Below are positions 16,296 to 24,658 of a DNA stretch of 64,000 bases, one piece after another (position 1 is the first letter of the stretch; every line of letters begins with the position of its first letter). The position numbers and the translations under genes are program-made. The notes beneath the pieces were generated by a model. That model did no database searches. It was given only the letters and a program-made list of their open reading frames with translations, and was not told where the DNA came from. This DNA comes from Algibacter sp045066735. GTDB taxonomy: Bacteria > Bacteroidota > Bacteroidia > Flavobacteriales > Flavobacteriaceae. Where the stretch lies: assembly GCF_045066735.1 (NCBI RefSeq), contig NZ_JBISHH010000025.1, forward strand, positions 248,001 through 312,000. The letters run 5' to 3'.

Positions 16296-17576
16296 ATGAA
16301 ATCAATATTAATGATCTCTTTACATGGATATGTAGGAGCTAATCCTGAACTTGGTAAACCCGATACAGGAGGCCAAGTAGTTTATGTTTTAGAACTTGCC
16401 GAACGTTTTAGTCGTTTAGGTAAGCGAGTAGATTTGGTAACACGTCAATTCGAAGATCAACCAGAGTATGATAATGTTCACGAAAATTATAGTGTTTGGC
16501 GAATTCCTTTTGGAGGTAAAAAATTCATTAGGAAAGAAGATATGCACGACCATCTTAAAGCGTTTGTAACAAATACTTTAGCGGCAATAAAGAAAGAGAA
16601 TAAAAAATATGATGTGGTTTATTCCCATTACTGGGATGCCGGTTGGGCAGGCCAAAAAATAGCAGAAGAATTAGGTATATCTCACGTGCATACACCACAT
16701 TCTTTAGGTTGGTGGAAACAGCACAGCATGGGAAGCGATATGGACGAGAAGGAAATGGAAAAAACTTATCGTTTTAAAGAGCGTATCAGAAAAGAATATT
16801 TTGTTTACCAAATGTGTAACCATATTGTGGCAACCACATTACCGCAAGTGGATTTGTTAACCCAGCAATACGATGTGCTTTCTAAGAACTGTACCATGAT
16901 TCCTCCTGGTATTGATGAAAATCGTTTTTATCCAGTGCCTTCCAAAGAGAATGATAAAATTAGAGCCAAATACGATATACAACCTACCGATATTTTGGCT
17001 TTAGGTAGAATGGCGCATAATAAAGGTTACGATTTACTAATTAGAGCGCTCCCCACTGTTTTTGAACTTTGTCCAGAAGCCCGATTAGTTGCGGCTATTG
17101 GTGGCGACCAATCTGAGCAAGATGATAAAGGTGTTGCGGGGTTAAAAAAGCTAGCCAAGGAACTAGGCGTTTTAGATAAAATAACTTGGAAAAATTATAT
17201 TGCTGATGAAGATTTAGCTAATGTATATCGAGCAGCCAATATTTTTGTGATGCCTTCTCGATATGAGCCTTTTGGTATGGTGGCTATTGAAGCTATGGCT
17301 TGCGGAACACCAAGTGTGGTAACTGTGCATGGTGGTTTATACGATTTAATTGATTTTGGAAATCAAGCATTATTTGCAGACCCACATAGACCTACCGAAT
17401 TTGGTGCTATGATGGCTATGCCTTTATTGTATCCTAAAATGCGAAATGAGCTATCTGTGGAAGGTGCTCGTTTTGCTAGACGTAATTTTGGATGGACGGG
17501 TATTGCAAAGCGCATGTTGCAAGTATTTACAAGCTCAATTAGTCAAAACACCATGGAGTCCAATCTATTTTATTAA
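16296..17576 (+). CDS. GT4 glycosyltransferase related to sucrose-phosphate synthase
   Basis: 426 residues. The start SLHGYVGANPELG followed by PDTGGQVVYV is the signature of sucrose-phosphate synthase and related enzymes. It also has HTPHSLGWWK, PPGID, and the GT-B EX7E motif in EPFGMVAIEAMACGTP. It follows the phosphatase-hydrolase gene by 19 bp, so the two form an operon. Likely products are sucrose 6-phosphate or a similar disaccharide phosphate such as mannosylfructose phosphate; sequence alone does not decide. A role in osmolyte or reserve sugar metabolism is inferred. Confidence 0.88.
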   Translation: MKSILMISLHGYVGANPELGKPDTGGQVVYVLELAERFSRLGKRVDLVTRQFEDQPEYDNVHENYSVWRIPFGGKKFIRKEDMHDHLKAFVTNTLAAIKKENKKYDVVYSHYWDAGWAGQKIAEELGISHVHTPHSLGWWKQHSMGSDMDEKEMEKTYRFKERIRKEYFVYQMCNHIVATTLPQVDLLTQQYDVLSKNCTMIPPGIDENRFYPVPSKENDKIRAKYDIQPTDILALGRMAHNKGYDLLIRALPTVFELCPEARLVAAIGGDQSEQDDKGVAGLKKLAKELGVLDKITWKNYIADEDLANVYRAANIFVMPSRYEPFGMVAIEAMACGTPSVVTVHGGLYDLIDFGNQALFADPHRPTEFGAMMAMPLLYPKMRNELSVEGARFARRNFGWTGIAKRMLQVFTSSISQNTMESNLFY

Positions 17577-17590
17577 TAGAGATCCTTAAT

Positions 17591-18169
17591 TTACCAAGTA
17601 TCTCTACTTTTGATATTATTAGCGCATAATCGAATAATTTCGGTTATGCGTTTTTGTTTTGTAGCTTCACGTTTAGCGCTGTGTAGCCAAAATAAATAAT
17701 GCTTTTTATATGAAGGTGCAAAGTTTTGGTAGTTTTTAAAAGCCTCAAGGTTTTCGTCAAAAGCCTGTTTTAGAGCTTTTGGTATAATACCTTTTTCAAC
17801 AGAATCGAGTGCGCTCCAGCTACCGTTCTGCTTACTAATGTTTATAATGTCTAATCCAGATTGATGTATTAAACCTTCTTGAGTAAGGGTTTTAATGTAT
17901 TTTTTGTTTAAGGCGCTCCAAACGCTCTTATGGTTTCTTGGAGAGTAATATTGGCGGCGTTTTCCGTCTCCCAAACTTTTTACTGTAGAATCTATCCAGC
18001 CGTAGCAAATAGCAACTTTTACGGCTTCTTCCCACCGCATGGAAACTTCTTCGTTTTCAATTTTGTAAAATATTAAATAGACACCTTTAAAATCTTTGTG
18101 GTTTTTATGTAACCATTCACGCCATTCTATATCTGTTTTAAAATAAAGTTCAGGAATTTCCAAAAGCAT
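17591..18169 (-). CDS. YdeI/OmpD-associated family protein
   Basis: 192 residues with the YdeI family pattern: FKTDIEWREWLHKNH near the start, VKVAICYGWIDS, and RRQYYSPRNHKSVWSALN. The C-terminal YKKHYLFWLHSAKRE is also typical. Cytoplasmic. Function of the family is unclear; some members have been linked to stress or bacteriocin protection. Its ATG overlaps the stop of the M1 peptidase gene by one base (TAATG), so the two are translationally coupled. Confidence 0.85.
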   Translation of the reverse strand: MLLEIPELYFKTDIEWREWLHKNHKDFKGVYLIFYKIENEEVSMRWEEAVKVAICYGWIDSTVKSLGDGKRRQYYSPRNHKSVWSALNKKYIKTLTQEGLIHQSGLDIINISKQNGSWSALDSVEKGIIPKALKQAFDENLEAFKNYQNFAPSYKKHYLFWLHSAKREATKQKRITEIIRLCANNIKSRDTW

Positions 18170-19821
18170 TATAATTTAGATGTTTCAACATAGAAATCTT
18201 TAACGACTTCAAAGGTTGAAATTTTAGAATTAAATTCTAATGTTTTCAACTCATCAGTTGGCTCCAACCATAATATTTCTTCATTTATTTTAACTTCAAC
18301 GGGCATATCAAAACCTGAAACATTATTTGTCCATTGGTATTTTAATACTTTTTTATCTATGGAATATTCTAAGGTAGGGATTTTTACAGATCTTAAGTAT
18401 TGATCAAAAAAAGCAGTTAAATCAATTCCGGCTTCTTTAGATAGATAATCTTCAATTTGTTCAGTTGTTACGGTTTGGTGATAGAAAGTAACATTCATTT
18501 TTCGCAATATCTGTCTCCATTTTTCGTCATCTTCAATAAGTTGGCGTAATGTATGCAACATATTGGCTCCTTTATAGTACATATCTCCAGAGCCCTCGTG
18601 GTTTACGTTGTAGTTACCAATAATTGGGCGGTCGTTTTTAATACTTCTGCGTGTACCAATTACATATTCTGAGGAAGCTTGTTTTCCGTAGTAATAATCT
18701 AAAAATAAGCTTTCGGAATAAGCAGTAAAACTTTCATGAATCCACATGTCTGCAATGTCTTTATTCGTAATATTGTTAGCAAACCATTCGTGTCCCGATT
18801 CGTGAATAATAATAAAATCAAATTTTAAACCCCAACCAGTTCCAGATAAATCACTTCCTAAATAGCCGTTTTTATATTTGTTACCATAAGTTACCGAGCT
18901 TTGGTGTTCCATACCTAAATAAGGTGCTTCCACCAGTTTATATCCATCAACATAAAATGGATATTGTCCAAACCAATGCTCAAAGGCTTTCATCATTTTG
19001 GGCGCATCTTTAAATTGTTCTTTAGCTTTTTGTAGGTTGTATTTTAAAACATAATAATCCATGTCTAAATTTCCACCTTGACCATCGTAAACTTCAGAAA
19101 AATGAGCATAATCACCAATGTTTATGTTTACTCCATAATTATTAATGGGGTTTTTTACAAACCAACTATAAGTTTGAGTATCTCCAATACGTTCTACAAG
19201 TCTGAGCCTTCCGTTAGATACATTTATTAAATCTTTAGGAACATTTACACTAATAAGCATACTGTCTACCTCGTCGTACATATGGTCTTTGCATGGCCAC
19301 CAAACGCTAGCTCCCAAACCTTGGCAAGATGATGCAATAAAATCATTACCATTATCATCTTTTTTCCACGAAATTCCACCATCCCAAGGCGCATTAACGG
19401 CTTCTCTGGGATTACCTTCATAATATACATCTAAACTTTTCAAGGTGTTTAAAGTTTGATTTTCTTTAAGTTTTATAAAATGCGCATTTCCATCGTTTAT
19501 AACTTCAAGTTCTACATGATCTTGAATAACTTTAGTGATTTTTAAAGGCGATTGCAAATCAATTTGCATTACCGAATCTGCTTTTAGTACTTTGTATTGA
19601 ATCGTGTTTTTTCCGGAAATAAACTTATGCTCTGGATCTACTTTTATATCTAAATGATAATAGGTTAAATCCCACCATGCGCGCTCTGGAGTAATACTTC
19701 CGCGTAGTGTATCTTGTTTTGTGAAATTATATTTCTCTTGCAATAATTCTTGCGAAAATGATGATATGGAAAATAGAAATATCAAGATGTAAACGGACCA
19801 TTTAATTTTCTGAATAAACAT
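18169..19821 (-). CDS. M1-family zinc metallopeptidase, exported
   Basis: 550 residues with an N-terminal signal peptide. The M1 N-terminal beta domain is followed by an exopeptidase-type motif LGMEHQ and the zinc site HESGH (about 337-341) with the third ligand Glu in WIHESF about 19 residues on. It is shorter than full aminopeptidase N because it lacks the C-terminal ERAP-like helical domain, a common Bacteroidota form. Likely a periplasmic or surface aminopeptidase. First gene of a two-gene operon with the YdeI protein. Confidence 0.93.
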   Translation of the reverse strand: MFIQKIKWSVYILIFLFSISSFSQELLQEKYNFTKQDTLRGSITPERAWWDLTYYHLDIKVDPEHKFISGKNTIQYKVLKADSVMQIDLQSPLKITKVIQDHVELEVINDGNAHFIKLKENQTLNTLKSLDVYYEGNPREAVNAPWDGGISWKKDDNGNDFIASSCQGLGASVWWPCKDHMYDEVDSMLISVNVPKDLINVSNGRLRLVERIGDTQTYSWFVKNPINNYGVNINIGDYAHFSEVYDGQGGNLDMDYYVLKYNLQKAKEQFKDAPKMMKAFEHWFGQYPFYVDGYKLVEAPYLGMEHQSSVTYGNKYKNGYLGSDLSGTGWGLKFDFIIIHESGHEWFANNITNKDIADMWIHESFTAYSESLFLDYYYGKQASSEYVIGTRRSIKNDRPIIGNYNVNHEGSGDMYYKGANMLHTLRQLIEDDEKWRQILRKMNVTFYHQTVTTEQIEDYLSKEAGIDLTAFFDQYLRSVKIPTLEYSIDKKVLKYQWTNNVSGFDMPVEVKINEEILWLEPTDELKTLEFNSKISTFEVVKDFYVETSKL

Positions 19822-19889
19822 GTTTTTTGGTATTTGTTTATTAATATGTTTTGCGCTTATACAATAGTATTATTTTTTAACACTGAAAG

Positions 19890-19897
19890 CAAATATA
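19890..19897 (-). promoter_or_regulatory. -7 element of the M1 peptidase promoter
   Basis: Minus-strand TATATTTG matches TAnnTTTG; 69 bases upstream of the ATG. Confidence 0.55.
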
Positions 19898-19962
19898 TTC
19901 TAGAACTACGTAGAATAGATTAAATCTAGATTTTTTTTCTAAAATATTTTAAATCAGACTAT

Positions 19963-19995
19963 AAAAAAAACGCTTCAAAAATCAATTCGAAGCGC
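19963..19995 (-). terminator. Intrinsic terminator of the coiled-coil protein gene
   Basis: Stem CGCTTC (19971-19976) with GAAGCG (19989-19994), followed on the minus strand by an eight-base T-run. It lies about 30 bp after the stop of the gene at 20023-20778. Confidence 0.8.
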
Positions 19996-20022
19996 TGTGT
20001 TTTTAATGTTAGAAAAATAGGT

Positions 20023-20778
20023 TTAGTTTACACACAAATCTAACTGCGTCATGTAATCTGAAGCTAATTTCTTAAGATTCGAAATATAATAGGTATTAAT
20101 AGCATCTACACTGTCTTGAGATAAGTCTTTATCAGCATTAGCCATTATTTTCAAAGTATTGTTGCTACTGCACAGTTTTAAATTGTCGTTGTATAGTTTA
20201 GCCGTTGTGCTAATAGCGAGTTTATATTCGCTTATAAGCTGTTTCTTTTCCAAGTTTAAAGCTTCTATTTTTTGCGCTGCTAACTTCTTCTTAATTTCGG
20301 CTTCCTTTAGTTTTAACGCGGCTTGTTGTTGCTTTAGCTGTTCTTGTTCTTTTTGCAAATTGGCTAAGGCATTGTTTTCGGTTGGCGTTTCTACAACTTC
20401 AATATTATTAGCATTGTTGTAGGCGCATTTATCAATTTCAATAACGCTCTGTTTGCTTAAATCTCTGGCACGTTTTACATAAAATCGCCCATCTTCATTA
20501 GTCGTTACAGATTCTACCTGAACTAATAAATCTGAAACCTGGTTAGCTAAATCAAGCGCTTTTTCACAATTACAATCGGCTAAATTTTGCTTAGATAGTT
20601 TTATAGATTCTACCGAGCGGTTAGAGTAGTATTGTAAATGGCTAATGTTGTTAGAGTCGTAAGCATCTTTAACATGCGAGTAGGAATTTATTAAGTAAGC
20701 ACTTGCATCTTCGCAATTGCCTTGACTGTGCATGGTGTATGTTAAAAATAAAATAGGTAGGAGTAAAAGAGTTTTCAT
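20023..20778 (-). CDS. Exported coiled-coil protein of unknown function
   Basis: 251 residues. A signal peptide (about 1-20) is followed by a helical region with several Cys residues (GNCEDAS, LADCNCEKAL, IDKCAYN, LKLCSSN, LDLCVN). A Gln/Lys/Glu-rich coiled coil covers about 138-185. The protein is predicted to be periplasmic and the paired cysteines may form disulfides. I do not recognise a family. It is monocistronic with its own terminator. Confidence 0.75.
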   Translation of the reverse strand: MKTLLLLPILFLTYTMHSQGNCEDASAYLINSYSHVKDAYDSNNISHLQYYSNRSVESIKLSKQNLADCNCEKALDLANQVSDLLVQVESVTTNEDGRFYVKRARDLSKQSVIEIDKCAYNNANNIEVVETPTENNALANLQKEQEQLKQQQAALKLKEAEIKKKLAAQKIEALNLEKKQLISEYKLAISTTAKLYNDNLKLCSSNNTLKIMANADKDLSQDSVDAINTYYISNLKKLASDYMTQLDLCVN

Positions 20779-20981
20779 AATAAGTAGGTATTTAAAGGGG
20801 GATTTGGATGGGCTAATGTATTAAAAACAATTTGGTCGAGTGTGCAGTTTGTCGAAAACACAGATAATTGTTGGTTTTGTCCTTAAAATTCGAGGTATAC
20901 ACTATTTCTAAATTCGCTTAGTAAGTCGTTTAATAAATTGTTTATTATATTTATAGAAATTAATTTCCGCAACATTATAAT

Positions 20982-21848
20982 ATGAAAGATATTAAAATCG
21001 ATAAATACAAGGTAAAATCTCCAATTACCCTCAAAAACTCAGAAACTAAATTTGTAATAGACGATGCTAAAAGCGAGCTTAAGAGTATTCGTAAAAAACT
21101 AGGTGAGTGGCAAAACATTATGTATGCACACGATAAACACGCCGTTTTAGTATGTTTACAAGGTATAGATACATCTGGGAAAGACAGTTTAGTTCGCGAA
21201 GTTTTTAAAGAATTTAACGTGCGCGGTATAGAATGTCATAGTTTTAAAGTGCCAACCGATTTGGAGCGTGGTCACGACTATTTATGGCGTCACTATTTAG
21301 TGCTTCCACAACGTGGTAAATTTGGAGTTTTTAATCGCACACATTACGAAAATGTATTGGTAACCAGAGTACATCCAGAATATATTTTAGGTGAAAATAT
21401 TCCTGGAATCGAAAGCGTAGACGATGTAAATGAAGCCTTTTGGGATAAACGTTTCGAGCAAATAAATAACTTCGAAAAGCATTTGGCAGACAATGGTACT
21501 ATAATATTCAAGTTCTTTTTAAACCTATCTAAAGAAGAGCAAAAAAGTCGATTACTTCGCCGTTTGGATAAACCAGAAAAAAATTGGAAATTCTCACCAG
21601 ACGACCTAAAAGAACGTAAACTTTGGGATCAATATCAAGATTGCTATCAAGATGCCATAAACAGAACCTCCAAGCCACATGCACCATGGTATACTATTCC
21701 TGCCGATGATAAACCGACAGCGCGTCTTCTTGTTGCAAAAATTTTACACGATACGCTAATTAAATATACCGATATTACAGAACCCGAATTAAACGATAAA
21801 ATTAAAGCGAATTTAGAGAGTTATAAAGCACAGCTCGATAACGAGTAA
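20982..21848 (+). CDS. ppk2: Polyphosphate kinase 2 family protein
   Basis: 288 residues with the PPK2 fold. Walker A is GIDTSGKDS, where most members have GxDxxGKDG. FKVPTDLERGHDYLWR, the lid segment FNRTHYENVLVTRVHPE and Walker-B-like FKFFLNLSKEEQ follow. These match single-domain PPK2 enzymes that transfer phosphate between polyphosphate and nucleotides. Length and the HYENV lid resemble class III, which can use AMP and ADP, but class assignment is tentative. Monocistronic. Confidence 0.9.
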   Translation: MKDIKIDKYKVKSPITLKNSETKFVIDDAKSELKSIRKKLGEWQNIMYAHDKHAVLVCLQGIDTSGKDSLVREVFKEFNVRGIECHSFKVPTDLERGHDYLWRHYLVLPQRGKFGVFNRTHYENVLVTRVHPEYILGENIPGIESVDDVNEAFWDKRFEQINNFEKHLADNGTIIFKFFLNLSKEEQKSRLLRRLDKPEKNWKFSPDDLKERKLWDQYQDCYQDAINRTSKPHAPWYTIPADDKPTARLLVAKILHDTLIKYTDITEPELNDKIKANLESYKAQLDNE

Positions 21849-21854
21849 TTGATT

Positions 21855-21950
21855 TTGGGCGTTTTAACACGCTTTCACTACTCGCTCCCTTCCGTTGGTC
21901 GGGGAGCTTAAACAGGCCGTTCAATCGTTAACGCGATTTAGGCTGGTTAA
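21855..21950. repeat. GC-rich structured intergenic element, possible dispersed repeat
   Basis: This ~95-base patch is clearly richer in G+C than its surroundings. It contains a hairpin GCTCCC (21884-21889) with GGGAGC (21902-21907) and small dyads around CGTTAACG. It resembles the short palindromic elements found scattered between genes in Flavobacteriia genomes. There is only one copy in this window, so repeat status cannot be shown here. Confidence 0.45.
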
Positions 21951-22049
21951 TTAACATAAAGTTATAATTTTCAACCAAGCTCTATTTTACTGAAATACTA
22001 TCTTTAGCAAAAAATAACGAATCCATTTAATACCTAATCCATATTACTA

Positions 22050-23462
22050 ATGATAAAATTAAAAAGAGTTTTAGCAATAGCTATAACTTTAAGTTCTATG
22101 GCACTAGTTGCCCAAACCGACGAAGATGTTCTTAAAACCATTTACAAACAATCTTTAACAAACGGACAAAGTTACGAGTGGTTAAATCACCTTTCAAATC
22201 AAATAGGTAGTCGTTTATCTGGGTCATTAGGAGCAGAAAGAGCGGTAGCATACACCAAAGAAGAGCTCGATAAGTTAGGTTTAGATAAAGTTTGGTTGCA
22301 ACCCGTAATGGTGCCACGTTGGGTTCGTGGAGCAAAAGAGTATGCTTTTATAGAAACCGAGCGCGGTAAAACTAACACCGTAAATATTTGCGCACTAGGT
22401 GGCTCTGTAGCAACGCCAGGACTTGGTTTAAAAGCTAATGTTGTTGAGGTAAAAGATTTTAAAGAATTAGAAGCTTTAGGTAAAGCTAAAGTTGAAGGTA
22501 AAATAGTGTTTTATAATCGTCCTATGCAAGCCGATTTAATTAGCACCTTCGAGGCGTATGGAGGTTGTGTAAACCAGCGCTATAAAGGAGCTGTAGAAGC
22601 TGCTAAATATGGAGCAATAGCAGTAATTGTTCGTTCTATGAATTTACGTCAAGACGATTTACCGCATACCGGTAGCATGACTTACGGAGATTTGCCAGTA
22701 GATCAACGTATTCCATCGGCAGCAATAAGCACTAACGATGCTAATTTATTAAGCACCATGTTACAGCTTAAAAGTGATATAAAATTCTATTTTAAACAAA
22801 GTTGTAAGCAGTTAAAAGACGTACAGTCTTATAATGTAATTGGGCAAATTACGGGAAGTGAATTTCCAAATGAATATATGGTCGTTGGTGGGCATTTAGA
22901 TTCATGGGATTTAGGAGATGGATCTCACGATGATGGGGCAGGAGTTGTTCAATCTATGGATGTTTTACGATTGTTAAAAGAATCTGGAATTACACCAAAA
23001 CGTAGCATAAGAGTGGTGCTTTTTATGAATGAAGAGAATGGCCTACGTGGCGGAAAAAAATATGCAGAAGTTGCTAAACAAAAAAATGAAAATCATGTAT
23101 TTGCTTTAGAGAGCGACTCTGGAGGGTTTACACCTAGAGGTTTTAGTTTCGATTGTTCCGATGCTAGTTTTAGCCAAGTTTTAAGTTGGGAATCATTATT
23201 TAAGCCGTATTTAATTCATTATTTTGAAAAAGGTGGTAGTGGTGCAGATGTTGGTCCGTTAAAAACAGAAACCAATGTATTGGCAGGATTAAGGCCAGAT
23301 TCTCAGCGCTATTTCGATCATCACCATGCAAGTAATGATACTTTCGATGCTATTAATAAACGTGAGTTAGAATTAGGAGCGGCAACAATGACGTCTTTGG
23401 TTTACTTATTTGATAAGTATGGGATTAACCCGATAAATACCTCAGGAAATATTAAAAAATAA
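22050..23462 (+). CDS. M28-family zinc peptidase with PA insertion, exported
   Basis: 470 residues with an N-terminal signal peptide ending near VAQ. A protease-associated region (about 110-250) is followed by the M28 catalytic core: GGHLDSWDLGDGSHDDGAG supplies His and Asp zinc ligands, NEENGLRGG the catalytic Glu, ESDSGG the next Asp, and HHHASNDT the last His. Family members are aminopeptidases or glutamate carboxypeptidases. The downstream gene starts immediately after the stop codon, so an operon of three genes is likely. Confidence 0.93.
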   Translation: MIKLKRVLAIAITLSSMALVAQTDEDVLKTIYKQSLTNGQSYEWLNHLSNQIGSRLSGSLGAERAVAYTKEELDKLGLDKVWLQPVMVPRWVRGAKEYAFIETERGKTNTVNICALGGSVATPGLGLKANVVEVKDFKELEALGKAKVEGKIVFYNRPMQADLISTFEAYGGCVNQRYKGAVEAAKYGAIAVIVRSMNLRQDDLPHTGSMTYGDLPVDQRIPSAAISTNDANLLSTMLQLKSDIKFYFKQSCKQLKDVQSYNVIGQITGSEFPNEYMVVGGHLDSWDLGDGSHDDGAGVVQSMDVLRLLKESGITPKRSIRVVLFMNEENGLRGGKKYAEVAKQKNENHVFALESDSGGFTPRGFSFDCSDASFSQVLSWESLFKPYLIHYFEKGGSGADVGPLKTETNVLAGLRPDSQRYFDHHHASNDTFDAINKRELELGAATMTSLVYLFDKYGINPINTSGNIKK

Positions 23463-23930
23463 ATGGGTCTATCTTTAGCAGAATTAATAGCCAACTTATT
23501 ACTCTGTTTTGAGGATGTTAAATTTTGGTTTAAAAATAGAAAAAGGCGCAAATTTGAAAAAGAGCATGGACTTCCTAAAAAGTTCATGCTTTATCCTTCT
23601 CAAAAAATAGGATTAATCGTTTTTCCTTTTTCCTTAATACTATTAATCTCAGGGGTACTACTATTTAAAGATTCTAATCAAGATTTTACACGTAGTAAAA
23701 TAGTAGAATTAGCAAAAATACTAGAAAAAGAAAAACAAGATATAGGTCGATATCCGGAAAAAATTGGTGATGTTGTTAGGAATAATCCGTTGAGACAAAA
23801 TGTAATATTCGATTCGTGGAAACAAAAGTTTCATTATAAACCTCTTAATAACGGAACAGAATTTAAACTACAATCTTTAGGGAGTGATGGTGAATTAGAT
23901 ACAAGCGATGATATTAAACACAATAAATAA
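23463..23930 (+). CDS. Membrane protein with a pseudopilin-G-like C-terminal domain
   Basis: 155 residues. One membrane helix (about 49-68) is followed by a domain with IGRYPEKIGDV, FDSWKQKFHYKP and LGSDGELDTSDDI. This is the pattern of the T2SS GspG C-terminal domain (P, DxW-x2-Y, S-L-G-x-DG, DDI), in which the last Asp cluster binds calcium. The prepilin cleavage and methylation motif is missing and the helix is internal, so it is not a normal pseudopilin. Coupled to the M28 gene with no gap. Function unknown. Confidence 0.7.
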   Translation: MGLSLAELIANLLLCFEDVKFWFKNRKRRKFEKEHGLPKKFMLYPSQKIGLIVFPFSLILLISGVLLFKDSNQDFTRSKIVELAKILEKEKQDIGRYPEKIGDVVRNNPLRQNVIFDSWKQKFHYKPLNNGTEFKLQSLGSDGELDTSDDIKHNK

Positions 23931-23933
23931 ACT

Positions 23934-24485
23934 ATGAAATTTAAACTTCTTGTTTTACTAATAACAATAAACGGAGTTGCTATGGCACAAAATAGAGAAT
24001 TACCATATTACGAACTAGAAGAGCCAACTCAAAATTATACAGCAGGAAATGTCGCTGCCAGAATGATAGATGCTTTGGGGTTTCGCTATTATTGGGCGAG
24101 CGAAGGTTTACGCGATGTAGATTTGGAGTATAAGGCAAGTGATTCTGGTAGATCTAGTGGAGAAACAATTCACCATATATTAGGTTTGTCTCAATTTATT
24201 ATAAATTCAATTTCAAAAGAAAGTAAAAAATCAGTTGAGAAAAAGGTGTCATTCGAAGATCAAAGAAGCGAAACATTATTTAATTTAAAAAAAGCTTCCG
24301 ATATTCTAAGAGAAAGTGATAACCTCTCTGAATTTGATACAACACAACTTCCGTTTTGGAATATGATAAACGGACCGATTTCCGATGCTATTTGGCATTG
24401 TGGGCAATTAGTAACACTTCGCCGGGCTTCGGGCAATCCATTTAATTCGAAAGTAGGTTTACTTAGTGGTAAAGTTCGCGATTAA
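23934..24485 (+). CDS. Exported DinB-like four-helix protein
   Basis: 183 residues with a signal peptide (about 1-18). The rest resembles the DinB/YfiT fold: GETIHHILGLS near 78 and DAIWHCGQLVTLRRASGNPF near the end, with His residues in the positions of the metal ligands. DinB-like proteins are usually cytoplasmic metal-dependent transferases or hydrolases, so the signal peptide is unusual. Three bases separate it from the previous gene. Confidence 0.72.
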   Translation: MKFKLLVLLITINGVAMAQNRELPYYELEEPTQNYTAGNVAARMIDALGFRYYWASEGLRDVDLEYKASDSGRSSGETIHHILGLSQFIINSISKESKKSVEKKVSFEDQRSETLFNLKKASDILRESDNLSEFDTTQLPFWNMINGPISDAIWHCGQLVTLRRASGNPFNSKVGLLSGKVRD

Positions 24486-24581
24486 TCGACTGTTTTTAGT
24501 GAAATTATTCAAATATTCAGTTTAAAATTGATAATAAAAGAGATTTTTTTAAAAGAAAAATAATAATTTATAATTTCTATG

Positions 24582-24617
24582 AAACGCTATTTTTCATCGA
24601 TTTAGGGGAGAGCGTTT
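24582..24617 (+). terminator. Possible terminator of the M28 operon
   Basis: AAACGCT (24582-24588) and AGCGTTT (24611-24617) with a 22-base loop and a T-run. The loop is long, so this is tentative. Confidence 0.4.
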
Positions 24618-24621
24618 TTTG

Positions 24622-24629
24622 TAAGTTTG
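24622..24629 (+). promoter_or_regulatory. -7 element for the T9SS substrate gene
   Basis: TAAGTTTG matches TAnnTTTG, 29 bases before the ATG at 24659. Confidence 0.6.
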
Positions 24630-24658
24630 TGGGACAATTAATCCTATAAATTATTATT

